Counted from the stretch's first letter, positions 18,521-27,153 are shown. The stretch is 64,000 nt of DNA from an uncultured Methanolobus sp. (GCF_963665675.1 NZ_OY762426.1:992001-1056000); one strand, 5' to 3'. A program made the numbers and translations. The notes: generated by a model from the sequence alone, not told the origin.

Positions 18521-19747
18521 GAATGGTTAGTGATACAAGACTTAAATTCGCAAGGCTTTAACGTAAGTGAGATATCCAGACAAACCGGTTATGACAGAAA
18601 AACAGTAAAGAAATACCTTGATCTGAAAACTGTGCCTCAGGCACAGAAACGTGAGGGAAGAGGCAGCAAACTTGATCCTTACAAACCTTACATTCTTGAG
18701 AAGCTCAATAGCGGACCTTATACTGCATCCCGATTATTTCGTGAAATAAAAAAAATGGGTTTTGATGGCGGTTATACAATTGTTAAGGATTATGTGAGAG
18801 AAATAAGGCCTAAACAGGCAGTACCTGCGGTACTGCGTTATGAGACAAAGCCAGGTGTTCAGTCTCAGGTAGATTGGGCAGAAATGGCATCAATAGAAGT
18901 TGGAGAAAAGACATCAAGAATCTACTGTTTCAACATGATACTGGGATATTCCAGGATGAGGTATATCGAATTCACCCTGAGCATGGATACTGCCACCCTC
19001 ATTCAATGTCATATCAATGCTTTCCAATACTTCGGAGGATGTACACAGGAGATCCTCTATGACAACATGAAACAGGTTGTCATCAAAAGAGCTTTAAAGG
19101 CATCGAATTCACAATGGAACTCACAGTTTGAGGATTTCTTCAAGCACTATGGATTCATCCCACGATTATGCAGACCTTACAGACCTCAGACAAAAGGAAA
19201 GATTGAAAATACTGTTGGGTATGTAAAACGGGATCTGTTCCTTGGAATAAATTTTGTATCAATGAACGATCTGAATGAACAGGCTCTCAAATGGCTGGAA
19301 AGGGTCAATTCTACCGTACATGGGACTACCCATGAGATTCCACTGGATCGGTTCAAAATCGAGGAATTACTGCCTCTTAACCAACATCCTTACAGGATGG
19401 TCAGAAAAGAGAAGAGAATGGTTTCAAGAGACTGTTACGTTTCATATAGGGGGAACAAATATTCTGTTCCATATAGATTTGCAGGAAGATTATCTGAGGT
19501 ACATATAGGAGAAGGGAAGTTACAGATCTATGTTGATAATGAACAGCTATGCGAACATGAGATCATTCCTGGAAATAGCAGAGTGGTCAGGAATAAAGAA
19601 CACTTTGCTGGATTATTAAGTGAGATACTAAAACAGAATTCACAATGCAGGAAACCTCCTCAAACACCTGTCAGGATGTCTGATGTAGAGGTTGAGAAGA
19701 GACCTCTTGATGTTTATGATGCATTCTGTGAAGGGGGTTCAGCATGA
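18521..19747 (+). CDS. istA: IS21-family transposase IstA (exon 2)
   Basis: Together with exon 1 at 16334-16348 this gives a 413-residue protein. It begins with a helix-turn-helix, VSEISRQTGYDRKTVKKYL, and continues into an integrase-type DDE core with SQVDWAEM (first D), CTQEILYDNMKQVV (second D) and RPQTKGKIENTVGYVKRD (E). It cuts and joins DNA ends together with the ATPase IstB. The frame is open upstream to 18443, but that part is intron domain V and VI sequence, so it is not coding. The stop overlaps the istB start (ATGA at 19744-19747). Confidence 0.9.
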   Translation, partial: EWLVIQDLNSQGFNVSEISRQTGYDRKTVKKYLDLKTVPQAQKREGRGSKLDPYKPYILEKLNSGPYTASRLFREIKKMGFDGGYTIVKDYVREIRPKQAVPAVLRYETKPGVQSQVDWAEMASIEVGEKTSRIYCFNMILGYSRMRYIEFTLSMDTATLIQCHINAFQYFGGCTQEILYDNMKQVVIKRALKASNSQWNSQFEDFFKHYGFIPRLCRPYRPQTKGKIENTVGYVKRDLFLGINFVSMNDLNEQALKWLERVNSTVHGTTHEIPLDRFKIEELLPLNQHPYRMVRKEKRMVSRDCYVSYRGNKYSVPYRFAGRLSEVHIGEGKLQIYVDNEQLCEHEIIPGNSRVVRNKEHFAGLLSEILKQNSQCRKPPQTPVRMSDVEVEKRPLDVYDAFCEGGSA

Positions 19748-20511
19748 ACCCTCTGATCTATGACAGATTACATAGTAACCTGTTGTATCTGAAATTGAAT
19801 ACTGTGGAGCAGACATTAGATAATTATCTGGAACTTGCTGCAAAGGATGGTAGAACAACAATGGAGGTTCTTGATCATCTTTTTGAGCAGGAAAGAAAAC
19901 ACAGGGAAGCTGCTGCAATTGGGAGAAGAACTAAACTTGCTGTGTTCCCGATAAGAAAAACACTGGATGAATTCGATCTAGATTTCCAGTTATCAATTGA
20001 TAGAGCTGTTATCGATGATCTGGCTACTCTGAGATTTGTTCACAATGAAGAGAATGTTGTACTGCTTGGTCCTCCGGGAGTGGGAAAAACACATCTTGCA
20101 ATTGCCCTTGGAATGGAAACTGTAAAAGCAGGTTTTTCTGTTTATTTCATCAATGCAGGAAACCTTATTGAGAGGTTGAAAAAGGCAAATAGGGAAGGAA
20201 TTCTTGAGAAGAAGCTCAGGGAATTCACCCGATACAAGTTACTCATTATCGATGAAATGGGCTATCTCCCTTTTGATGAAGAGGGTGCTCATTGCTTCTT
20301 TCAATTGATATCCAAACGCTATGAAAGGAGTTCTACAATCTTTACTTCAAATAAATCATATGGTCAGTGGGGTGAGATATTCCAGGACAATGTGATTGCG
20401 TCTGCTGTTCTTGACAGGATATTACATCACTGTACTACGATCAATATCAAAGGTGAAAGTTACAGGCTAAAGGACAGGAGAAAAGTGGGATTGCAAATAG
20501 GGAAACTGTAA
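19744..20511 (+). CDS. istB: IS21-family helper ATPase IstB
   Basis: This 255-residue DnaC-like AAA+ protein has Walker A GPPGVGKTH, Walker B LLIIDEMGYLPFD, and the family's IFTSNKSYGQWGEIF followed by AVLDRILHHC. It selects the target and activates IstA. Full length and without frameshift, it overlaps istA by four bases, the usual IS21 arrangement. The C-terminal RRKVGLQIGKL ends 50 bp before the right terminal repeat. Confidence 0.94.
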   Translation: MNPLIYDRLHSNLLYLKLNTVEQTLDNYLELAAKDGRTTMEVLDHLFEQERKHREAAAIGRRTKLAVFPIRKTLDEFDLDFQLSIDRAVIDDLATLRFVHNEENVVLLGPPGVGKTHLAIALGMETVKAGFSVYFINAGNLIERLKKANREGILEKKLREFTRYKLLIIDEMGYLPFDEEGAHCFFQLISKRYERSSTIFTSNKSYGQWGEIFQDNVIASAVLDRILHHCTTINIKGESYRLKDRRKVGLQIGKL

Positions 20512-20561
20512 CATTTTATTATGTATGTAGGGGGGTGTAGAGTTAATTTTATATCAAAAGG

Positions 20562-20611
20562 TGGGGAATTTTATACCGCCGAAAGTGGGGAAAATTAAAC
20601 CGGCGATGACA
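20562..20611 (-). repeat. Right terminal inverted repeat of the IS21 element
   Basis: The reverse complement aligns with 16246-16295, ending at TGACA (20607-20611). It carries the same internal blocks as the left end. The sequence beyond (from 20612) does not continue the interrupted transposase. Confidence 0.85.
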
Positions 20612-20744
20612 TGTTTGTTTCGTAACCATAAACACTTCTGTTTTTTATATTTTCTTCATCGTCTAAATTGAAATTATTTTGATTTTGAGAATTGTGATTT
20701 TTGTTTCTCTTATTTAGGTGTTTATTTATTTTTCGTTTTACCGA
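20612..20744 (-). other. Possible remnant of a disrupted gene between two insertion sequences
   Basis: On the minus strand the interval encodes an open, asparagine- and lysine-rich stretch with NLDDEENIKNRS. Across the neighbouring IS, 22051-22090 on the minus strand also reads as an acidic stretch with IDDEDDEKK. They could be two parts of one acidic, low-complexity protein gene broken by the 20745 element. There is no start signal, no known domain and no target duplication, so this is a weak inference. Confidence 0.25.
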
Positions 20745-20767
20745 GGCTGTCAAAAACTTTGGTGTTA
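20745..20767 (+). repeat. Terminal repeat, copy 1 (left orientation)
   Basis: The 23 bases GGCTGTC...GGTGTTA are exactly complementary to 23413-23435 and match 22033-22050 over 18 bases. It is the only copy in the left orientation. Confidence 0.8.
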
Positions 20768-21970
20768 AACTTTTTTGGATATGTTCCCCTCCCAATATCC
20801 TCTTTTTACGCTTAAATAGTTCAACATTCCATCTGGTGTTTTAAATATCCTTTTCAATGAATCTGGTAACGTTTGTCGATAATAGTTCTCAATAGGATTT
20901 GTTGTTTTTGAAACCATTTCATCCACCATAAACCAAGTCAACCTTTCGAAGTCTTTTACAATTTTATCTATTGATTTATGAAGTAATTGAGGAATCTCCT
21001 CTATATTACTGATTATCTCTTGAAGTCTGTTGATTGCGATATTTATATCGTATGTTCTAAATACTTCCTTGATCTTTGTAAATGCCAAACATAAGCTGAT
21101 CTTTTCCCTGGGGCCAATAAATTTTGATTTTAGTTTTTTATACACATCTTTCCCAATAAGCTTGTACAGATGAAATATGCAAAGCTGATGCTTGATTTTT
21201 AGTTCATCCATAATTGATTTGTATTTTCTTCGGTGGTCGGTTGAAATGGCATGAAGAGGCTTAGAAGCTACTGCATTTTTAATAAAACCCTTAACAGTAG
21301 CATATTCGAGATCTGTCATAATTTTTTCTTTTACTGGTTTATTCAGGACAGAGTCTATCAAACTGAGCCTGTAAAACCGACTTCCATTCAGTTTTATATA
21401 TTGTTCATCATAACAATAGTATCCAGAATAAAGATTATCATCGCTTGATACTGATATTCTGTTTGACTCTGCAATCCAGTTATAAATTGTCTGGTGAGAG
21501 GGAGAACAATCATATAGTGATGTGAAGATTTTTTGTAGATGTCTGAATGAACAATAACCAGTCTCGTATGTTTTTTCTATACAGCGTTCATAAGTTCGGG
21601 CATATTGATGTCCTTTTTTTACAATTGAATCAAGAGGTGTTGTGAATTTTTTAGAACAAATTTTGCAATAGTATCTTCGAACATAAATGACCTGACTTCC
21701 AAACTCTGCTAATTTTAGCTTGCGTTTGTAATATTCTTGTTTGATCACTTTCCTGGAACCACAAACAGGACAGCAAGGATAAAGGAGGTCAAAATGATTG
21801 TCTGCATGCAGAACAAGCTCCTTCTCATTGTGAATATCCCTATTTTCAGTTGAAGATAATTGAGATGTGATAGCATCTTCAAAGCTTGTAATGCCTGAAA
21901 TGCAATCGCTTAGTTTAAGTTGAATTGAGCTAATATGAGATTTGAAAGTGGATATAATATAGTTTGTCAC
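20765..21970 (-). CDS. DDE transposase with N-terminal zinc ribbon
   Basis: This 401-residue protein has a zinc-binding pair of motifs, CCPVCGSRK and RRYYCKICSKKF, then a helix-turn-helix region (CSPSHQTIYNWI) and an RNase H-like core with YYCYDEQYIKLNG, AISTDHRRKYKSI and a late glutamate region, SKTTNPIENYYRQ. It is related to transposases of archaeal IS elements with IS6/ISNCY-like organisation; the exact family is uncertain. The gene is complete, so the element may still be active. Confidence 0.82.
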   Translation of the reverse strand: MTNYIISTFKSHISSIQLKLSDCISGITSFEDAITSQLSSTENRDIHNEKELVLHADNHFDLLYPCCPVCGSRKVIKQEYYKRKLKLAEFGSQVIYVRRYYCKICSKKFTTPLDSIVKKGHQYARTYERCIEKTYETGYCSFRHLQKIFTSLYDCSPSHQTIYNWIAESNRISVSSDDNLYSGYYCYDEQYIKLNGSRFYRLSLIDSVLNKPVKEKIMTDLEYATVKGFIKNAVASKPLHAISTDHRRKYKSIMDELKIKHQLCIFHLYKLIGKDVYKKLKSKFIGPREKISLCLAFTKIKEVFRTYDINIAINRLQEIISNIEEIPQLLHKSIDKIVKDFERLTWFMVDEMVSKTTNPIENYYRQTLPDSLKRIFKTPDGMLNYLSVKRGYWEGNISKKV

Positions 21971-22032
21971 AAAACTATATTCACTTTCATAATATATATT
22001 TATTGTTATTAATTAGCTCAGGCTCTGCAACC

Positions 22033-22053
22033 CCAAAGTTTTTGACAGCCCCC
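22033..22053 (-). repeat. Terminal repeat, copy 2 (right orientation)
   Basis: CCAAAGTTTTTGACAGCCCCC forms the right end of the 20745 element. It matches copy 3 at 23418-23438 base for base in this stretch. Confidence 0.8.
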
Positions 22054-22135
22054 TTTTTTTTCGTCATCTTCATCATCTATCTTTTTTTTGGGGGAGGGGG
22101 CGGCAGCTATAAATAGCATAAATCTGGCCCGCCTC

Positions 22136-23245
22136 ATGGCTAAAAAAGTAATGATGTATGGAGGAGTCCAATTTGAGGACTCTATTGAAAACTATCTGAA
22201 CAGGGAAAGCGCCTCAATTTGCCAATTCCTGCACTTTCTCTGCATAGAAGATATTTCACAGTACTTAGAGCGTACTGTGTATGCCAACAAAAGTTGGCAT
22301 TACAAATATAACATTTCCTCAATGATAAAACTCTTCATTGTTATGTGTTTCAGGCAGTTATCTTATGAGAAAACTGTCGCCTCATTAACAGAAGAAGAGG
22401 CAATACTACTCGCTTTTTGCAATAACAATGGTGTTGTAAAACTTCCTTCATCAAAGACCTTACATAATTTTGTAAAATATCGATTAGGAGAAGATGGAAT
22501 AACTGAAATAATGATGTTAGTTGGAGAAAGAATCCTTAAACTTGCTCAAATAAAAGAAGCTAAGATCGATTCAACTCCGCTTGAAGCTTCAAGATACGAT
22601 AAATATGCGGATTATAATCCTCATTACAAATGCAAGATGGACAAAGCTCATATCACGATGGTAGGAACTTATCCCGTGTTCATGACACATACAAATGGCA
22701 AAGCAGGAGATACTCATGAACTCATCAAACACATTCAAGCATTGAAGAAAATGAATGCTGATATTGACATGTATTCTGCAGATACGGGTTATAAAGCATT
22801 CAAGAATCATGCAGATATCTGGTATCATTTGAATGCAAGGCCAGTTATTGCATATCCAAAAAATGCTGTGATCAGCAAAGATGGCGAAATGGACAAAATC
22901 GATCATTGGGTAAATAAAATGTGGTTTCTGGGTGGGAATATACTTGCAAGTACTGAAGAAAAACTAAAATTCCTATATGAGATTGGAATGTCTAAACAGG
23001 TTGGGATGAACTTACGTAATCAAAATATGAGGGATGAATCGTTCTATGAGCTATACAAGAAAAGAGGAGAATGCGAATCAAAGCACGGACACATTAAAGA
23101 TGTAGTCAAGTTCGACATCAGAAGAGTTAGAGTAGAGAGTAGAAAACTCTACTCTCTACTGAGTTTTGTATCGTATCAGTTACTTGTACTTACAGAAATA
23201 CAGAATGGGTTTGAGAAAAGAAATTCATTTGGAAGCTTTTATTGA
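22136..23245 (+). CDS. DDE transposase (DUF772/IS5-IS1182-like)
   Basis: The protein has 369 residues from ATG 22136; the frame is open to a TTG at 22088, but that part is a low-complexity G-rich run. It has a helical N-terminal DUF772-like domain (SSMIKLFIVMCFRQLSYEKT) and a DDE core, KIDSTPLEASRYDKY (D), DMYSADTGYKAF (D) and ECESKHGHIKD (E). It is unrelated to the minus-strand transposase beside it yet lies between two right-oriented copies of that element's terminus. The coding sequence appears complete. It seems to be a second insertion sequence whose own left end is not recognisable. Confidence 0.83.
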   Translation: MAKKVMMYGGVQFEDSIENYLNRESASICQFLHFLCIEDISQYLERTVYANKSWHYKYNISSMIKLFIVMCFRQLSYEKTVASLTEEEAILLAFCNNNGVVKLPSSKTLHNFVKYRLGEDGITEIMMLVGERILKLAQIKEAKIDSTPLEASRYDKYADYNPHYKCKMDKAHITMVGTYPVFMTHTNGKAGDTHELIKHIQALKKMNADIDMYSADTGYKAFKNHADIWYHLNARPVIAYPKNAVISKDGEMDKIDHWVNKMWFLGGNILASTEEKLKFLYEIGMSKQVGMNLRNQNMRDESFYELYKKRGECESKHGHIKDVVKFDIRRVRVESRKLYSLLSFVSYQLLVLTEIQNGFEKRNSFGSFY

Positions 23246-23480
23246 AAATGTTTGTCTAATTAGAATAGAGGTATTTGGAAGCTAATTAGATAACCTCAAT
23301 TACATAATGCAAATGAATGAATTGGTTTGATTATTTTAAAACGCGATCATAAGAATGTACAATTAGTCAGTATTACAATTTATGGGAAAATGCTATCCAA
23401 GAAGAATTGCTCTAACACCAAAGTTTTTGACAGCCCCCACGTTTATAAAACTACATAACAAACAATGAGAGTGAAAGGGA
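23246..23480. other. IS-derived noncoding stretch with hairpin and a third terminal repeat
   Basis: Right after the transposase stop is a hairpin with TCTAATTAG (23255-23263) and CTAATTAGA (23282-23290), an 18-base loop and no T-run. At 23413-23435 is the third copy of the terminal repeat, again followed by extra C residues. Nothing else in the interval looks coding. It marks the right boundary of the mobile cluster. Confidence 0.6.
23413..23435 (-). repeat. Terminal repeat, copy 3 (right orientation)
   Basis: TAACACCAAAG...GACAGCC is an exact 23-base complement of copy 1 at 20745-20767, a better match to it than copy 2. The whole interval 20745-23435 could therefore be one composite unit with both transposases inside. 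Confidence 0.8.
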
Positions 23481-23633
23481 ATGGGAACTAAATTTGAGAT
23501 TTACACAGAAGATGGAAAACACATTACAAGCCTTACTGCAAAAGACATAAAAATAACATCAGATGCAACACTGCTAGGGGAATTCTAAGCTGACGGGGCA
23601 TTTGAAGCAAGGGCAGTTCTTCTTAGGAACTGA
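23481..23633 (+). pseudogene. Small broken open reading frame before the Fic gene
   Basis: From ATG 23481 the frame reads MGTKFEIYTEDGKHI followed by SLTAKDIKITSDATLLGEF, then TAA at 23586-23588, then continues in frame as ADGAFEARAVLLRN to a TGA at 23631. Composition and the sensible continuation suggest a small gene of about 50 codons with one internal stop, or a 35-residue peptide. UAA is not the pyrrolysine codon, so read-through is not expected. I do not recognise the family. Confidence 0.35.
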
Positions 23634-23660
23634 GCAGTGATTTACACTCCCTATCATAAT

Positions 23661-23736
23661 CTATCAATTTCCATCAAATTGATAGATAACATTATTTAGT
23701 ATCAAAACCTATCAATATGTATCAAACTGATAGATA
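23661..23736 (+). promoter_or_regulatory. Paired palindromic operator in the fic promoter
   Basis: Two 28-bp copies, 23661-23688 and 23709-23736, match at 24 of 28 positions, start to start 48 bp apart. Each is a palindrome, CTATCAA...TTGATAG in the first and CTATCA...TGATAG in the second. An extra half-site CTATCA is at 23651. A TATA-like TTATTTAG lies between them, so the second copy would cover the transcription start, and it ends 8 bp before the Fic start codon. Autoregulation through the protein's C-terminal winged helix is a likely inference. Confidence 0.65.
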
Positions 23737-23744
23737 TTGATAAT

Positions 23745-25061
23745 ATGAAGAGATTATCCAAAACACCGAAGTTATCGGAAACGGAAGAAAAAAAAGCTGT
23801 TCTTTGCCTTGATAACAAGGAAGTCATGGGAGTTGTACATGACTACAACGAGAGATATCTCCACTGGGAAGAAGTCAACAAAAGAAAAGACAAACTCCCT
23901 GTGAAGCCGGAATACATCTGGCATCTGATGAAACTCTTCAGGCTCATGAAAGCCAGAAGCATTGCTTTTGGCAGATACAGTCTCCAATACAACATACTTG
24001 ATGACTTTCTGGAAAAATTGCACATCCTGGATAAGGGCGCAGCAGGTAATCTCGCCAGTACTATCGATGCAATATCAGACACACGGGAAAAATACATACT
24101 CAACTCACTAATGGAAGAAGCCATCGCCTCAAGCCAGATCGAAGGAGCAACACCATCGCGCAGGGTTGCAAAGGAAATGCTCAGGGAGAACAGGCGACCC
24201 CGGAACAAAGACGAGAGGATGATCATTAACAATTACAACACCATGAAATACATCCTTAAGGTCAAAAATGAGGAAATGACACCTGATCTTCTCTTAGAGA
24301 TACAGAAACGGATGACATACGGAACCCTGGATGAAAAAGAGGACGAAGGCAAATTCAGGGACAACAACGAGATCCATGTTTTTGATAACGACGGAGAAGT
24401 ACTCCATACACCCCCGAAACACACCGAGATCTCGGAACTAGTAGACGCCCTATGTGATTTTGCAAATGACAGGAATAACAGTTTCGTTCACCCGATAATT
24501 AAAGGAATACTCCTCCATTACCTGCTCAACTACATACATCCTTTCAACGATGGGAACGGCCGAACCGGAAGGAGCCTCTTTTACTGGTACGTCCTCAGGA
24601 GAGATTACTGGCTCTTTGAGTACATGTCAGTTTCACGTCTCATCTACCAGAAACGCAGGCAATACAAAATGGCATACCAGTACACAGAATCTGACCACAT
24701 GTTTGATTCGGATAACGGACTGGGAGACCTGACATACTTTATCAGGTTCAACCTGAACACCATTATGGAATCACTCGAACATATCCAGAACTACCTGAAA
24801 AAGAAACAGGATGAGCAATATCTTGCACTGAAAGAACTGGAAGAATTTGATAACCTCAACACCCGCCAGCTCCAGATCATAAGGGAATTTGTAAAACATC
24901 CGAAAAAAACCATAAACATCAAAACCATCATGAGCACATACGGAGTGGCCTATGCCACAGCAAGAAATGACCTGTTTTATCTTGAAAAACTCGGATATCT
25001 GAAAAAGATTAAAGCAGGAAAAAAATTCATTTTTATCTTTAGCAGACAGCAGGAAAAGTAG
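23745..25061 (+). CDS. Fic/DOC family protein (AMPylase-type) with winged helix
   Basis: This 438-residue protein has the canonical Fic active-site loop HPFNDGNGRTGR (residues 265-276) and an N-terminal inhibitory motif SSQIEG (129-134), which makes it a class II Fic protein whose own helix can block ATP binding. The C-terminal 70 residues (RQLQIIREFVKHP..., then TYGVAYATARNDLFYLEKLGYL) form a winged-helix DNA-binding domain. Known family members transfer AMP to target proteins. Paired palindromes just upstream suggest it represses its own promoter. No separate antitoxin gene is adjacent, consistent with the built-in inhibitory motif. Target unknown. Confidence 0.9.
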   Translation: MKRLSKTPKLSETEEKKAVLCLDNKEVMGVVHDYNERYLHWEEVNKRKDKLPVKPEYIWHLMKLFRLMKARSIAFGRYSLQYNILDDFLEKLHILDKGAAGNLASTIDAISDTREKYILNSLMEEAIASSQIEGATPSRRVAKEMLRENRRPRNKDERMIINNYNTMKYILKVKNEEMTPDLLLEIQKRMTYGTLDEKEDEGKFRDNNEIHVFDNDGEVLHTPPKHTEISELVDALCDFANDRNNSFVHPIIKGILLHYLLNYIHPFNDGNGRTGRSLFYWYVLRRDYWLFEYMSVSRLIYQKRRQYKMAYQYTESDHMFDSDNGLGDLTYFIRFNLNTIMESLEHIQNYLKKKQDEQYLALKELEEFDNLNTRQLQIIREFVKHPKKTINIKTIMSTYGVAYATARNDLFYLEKLGYLKKIKAGKKFIFIFSRQQEK

Positions 25062-25194
25062 TGAAGAGAATATTTAATTAGCTCTCAATTCTCTCTGCCT
25101 TAGTTAGACAATATCTCGAAGATATCATTGATCCGAAGTCAAAAAAGAAAACAAACACAATGGAAGCTGCAGGCTCCCATTATTAAAACCAGGA

Positions 25195-27153
25195 CTATTC
25201 TTTTCTATTCCTGAAAGCAACCATTGCAAGCCCGGACATTGACAATGCCAGCACCAGACCGAATCCGGGAGACGCCGGTTCAGCGGCATCCTCTTCTGTG
25301 GGCTCCTCAACAGGCATTGAGTCTACCATTGTATCTTCTGCATCAGTTTCGTCATCCATGACCATTGCACTGTCATACGATTCAGTAGGGGCCACGTCCA
25401 TTACTGCTTCTCCTGATTGATATTCCCCTGAATCAGAATCATACTCTGGCTCTTCTGCCTGTGGGATCTCTACAAAGAACGAAGTATATGGAGTGACAAA
25501 ACCATATTCAAGTGCTATTGTAGTCACATTCAAAACCATTTCATCAGTTTCGCCTTCAACTTTCATCTCGTCGAGTTTGTTTCTGATAGTATTGTAAGCC
25601 CACAGACGTGGAATGAAACTATTTTCATCCGAGGTCTGAACAGAGAAATCATGCTCAGAAACATACGATCCATCTCTGGTGAAGCCTCGTGCCTCTGCAT
25701 TGATCGTTACTGTGTTTTCTTCATACTTACCAAGGATTATCTTATCAGAACCTACGAAAAGGTGCTCTTTACCTGTAACAACCAGATTACTGCCTTCATC
25801 ATAAACGAACATAAGATCCGTTACAAGTGGTGTTGAAATCGTATCATAGAAATTACTAATTCCTTCCGCAGCTTCTGAGTTTTCCTCAAAATAGACTGCA
25901 ATACCCTGATTTTCAAGACTCAGTGCTTGCAAGAAATTAAAATCATAACTGCCTTCCCGGCCAAATGCAATTGTAAAGATCGCAGCATCAAATTCATTTG
26001 CCTTTAGCACATTTCGTCTGATAAGTGCAGTTGAAGTGATACCCTCAGTTGGTTCTCCGTCTGTCAGGAAAACCACTATTGGAACGTTATTACTTTCATT
26101 TCCAAACATTTTAACTGCTGCCACCAGTGCCTCATTAATGTTAGTCCCTCCTGTCGCACGCTTACTGAGAACCAGATTTATTGAAGCATTCTTGTTCTCC
26201 TCTGTTGCAGGAAGGATTAAGTCACTGTATGAATCAATATTAGAATCAAAGAACATAACATTGAAATTATCAGCCTCGGGAAGCTCATCTATAATAGATG
26301 AAAAAGCAACCTTTACCTGTTCTATCTTAAGACCATCCATTGAGCCGGACTTGTCTATCACAAAGATGATATCCTTGTTAAGAGGGGACGTGCCTAACTC
26401 ATCAGCGGTGGGTGAGAAAATATGCATGAAATATCCTGTACCATTGACCTCATAGAACAACATTTTACCATCGGCACCAGTATTCTCGGTCTTGAACACA
26501 ACAGTCATATCTGAATCAGGCATGCCTTTTGAACTGTACTCCACCTTTGCACTGTCAGCAGCAGGATAAGTTATATCCGCATCAAATTCCGGCGTGTCAA
26601 CACTCAGGACATCGGTGGATGAACTTATATCAACGGTTACGCCCAGGTCTTCAACTACATGATTGCTTCTGAGATATTGCAGATACTCATATTCATCCAT
26701 TGTCCTTGTCAGGGCCTGCTCATAGGTGAGTTTCACTATGACACTCTGGTTGGCCTCGAAGTTCAGGGAGTATGAGAACAGCTCTGTGTTCCTTGTTTCC
26801 AGCAGGCCTGCAGTTCTGCCGCCTGACACCGCCTCTGAAAACTTTTGCTGCGCCTCCTCATTTTCAAGTATGTCCGCCTGATACTCCTCGCCATCTATTG
26901 TAATGGAGAACGCTGACATAAAGGCACCTTCAGGAATAAGGAACTGGAACTTATCCGTTACAGATTCATTGTTTAGGTTGTCAAGTTTCTCCTCAACGGT
27001 AGTTATGGCATAGCCGTCGTGTATTTTGACATCTATGTTCATGTAATCTGATTCAATGTTTGATTGTGCCAGAGAAGGCACTACCAGCGATACACATGCT
27101 GAAAATAGCAGCAATAGAACCACAGCTCTTGCAGAGCTTTTTTTAATATCCAT
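25195..27153 (-). CDS. Secreted VIT-VWA domain protein with PGF-CTERM sorting signal
   Basis: This protein of about 652 residues has a signal peptide (ARAVVLLLLFSACVSLVVPS), a VIT domain (about 30-160, with KFSEAVSGGRTAGLLETR), a von Willebrand A domain with a complete MIDAS motif DKSGSMDG and later FLTDGEPTEG, then an acidic, threonine-rich linker. It ends in SPGFGLVLALSMSGLAMVAF plus RNRKE, a PGF-CTERM-type tail: PGF motif, hydrophobic helix, basic end. In archaea such tails are processed by archaeosortase A with lipid attachment. It resembles vertebrate inter-alpha-trypsin inhibitor heavy chains in domain order. The ATG at 27153 is preferred over GTG 27162. It is divergent from the MoxR gene, which may share its promoter region. 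Confidence 0.9.
   Translation of the reverse strand: MDIKKSSARAVVLLLLFSACVSLVVPSLAQSNIESDYMNIDVKIHDGYAITTVEEKLDNLNNESVTDKFQFLIPEGAFMSAFSITIDGEEYQADILENEEAQQKFSEAVSGGRTAGLLETRNTELFSYSLNFEANQSVIVKLTYEQALTRTMDEYEYLQYLRSNHVVEDLGVTVDISSSTDVLSVDTPEFDADITYPAADSAKVEYSSKGMPDSDMTVVFKTENTGADGKMLFYEVNGTGYFMHIFSPTADELGTSPLNKDIIFVIDKSGSMDGLKIEQVKVAFSSIIDELPEADNFNVMFFDSNIDSYSDLILPATEENKNASINLVLSKRATGGTNINEALVAAVKMFGNESNNVPIVVFLTDGEPTEGITSTALIRRNVLKANEFDAAIFTIAFGREGSYDFNFLQALSLENQGIAVYFEENSEAAEGISNFYDTISTPLVTDLMFVYDEGSNLVVTGKEHLFVGSDKIILGKYEENTVTINAEARGFTRDGSYVSEHDFSVQTSDENSFIPRLWAYNTIRNKLDEMKVEGETDEMVLNVTTIALEYGFVTPYTSFFVEIPQAEEPEYDSDSGEYQSGEAVMDVAPTESYDSAMVMDDETDAEDTMVDSMPVEEPTEEDAAEPASPGFGLVLALSMSGLAMVAFRNRKE

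Larger units (their letters stand above)
16246..20611 (+). mobile_element. IS21-family element carrying a group II intron
   Basis: The element is bounded by matching 50-bp imperfect inverted repeats, both beginning TGTCA and containing TTTCGGCGGT and ending TCCCCA. Inside are istA (split by an intron) and istB, overlapping by four bases as in typical IS21 elements. Total length is 4366 bp; without the 2172-bp intron it is 2194 bp, a normal IS21 size. No target-site duplication is visible: the left flank ends ATACAGTAT and the right flank begins TGTTTGTTT, so one flank has been rearranged after insertion. It interrupts the transposase remnant at 15996. Confidence 0.88.
20745..22050 (-). mobile_element. 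Insertion sequence with zinc-ribbon DDE transposase
   Basis: The element is about 1.3 kb, flanked by GGCTGTCAAAAACTTTGG at 20745-20762 and its complement at 22033-22050. It encodes a single transposase on the minus strand, whose stop codon lies inside the left repeat. The right end is followed by extra C residues (GACAGCCCCC), a feature shared with a third copy of the terminus at 23413-23438. No target duplication can be recognised. Confidence 0.75.

Noticed and set aside
16246..20611. Target-site duplication of the IS21 element
   Set aside because: Flanks ATACAGTAT and TGTTTGTTT do not match, so no duplication is claimed.
20595..20795. Minus-strand open frame of 66 codons across the IS boundary
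   Set aside because: It runs through both IS termini, so it cannot be an original gene as read; only the middle part might be a remnant.
23586..23588. Possible recoded stop (selenocysteine or pyrrolysine) in the small ORF before fic
   Set aside because: The codon is UAA. Pyrrolysine uses UAG and selenocysteine UGA, and no SECIS-like element was sought or seen.
23661..23736. CRISPR-like repeats
   Set aside because: Only two imperfect copies with 20 bp between them, and palindromic; they fit an operator better. No CRISPR array or cas gene is in the window.
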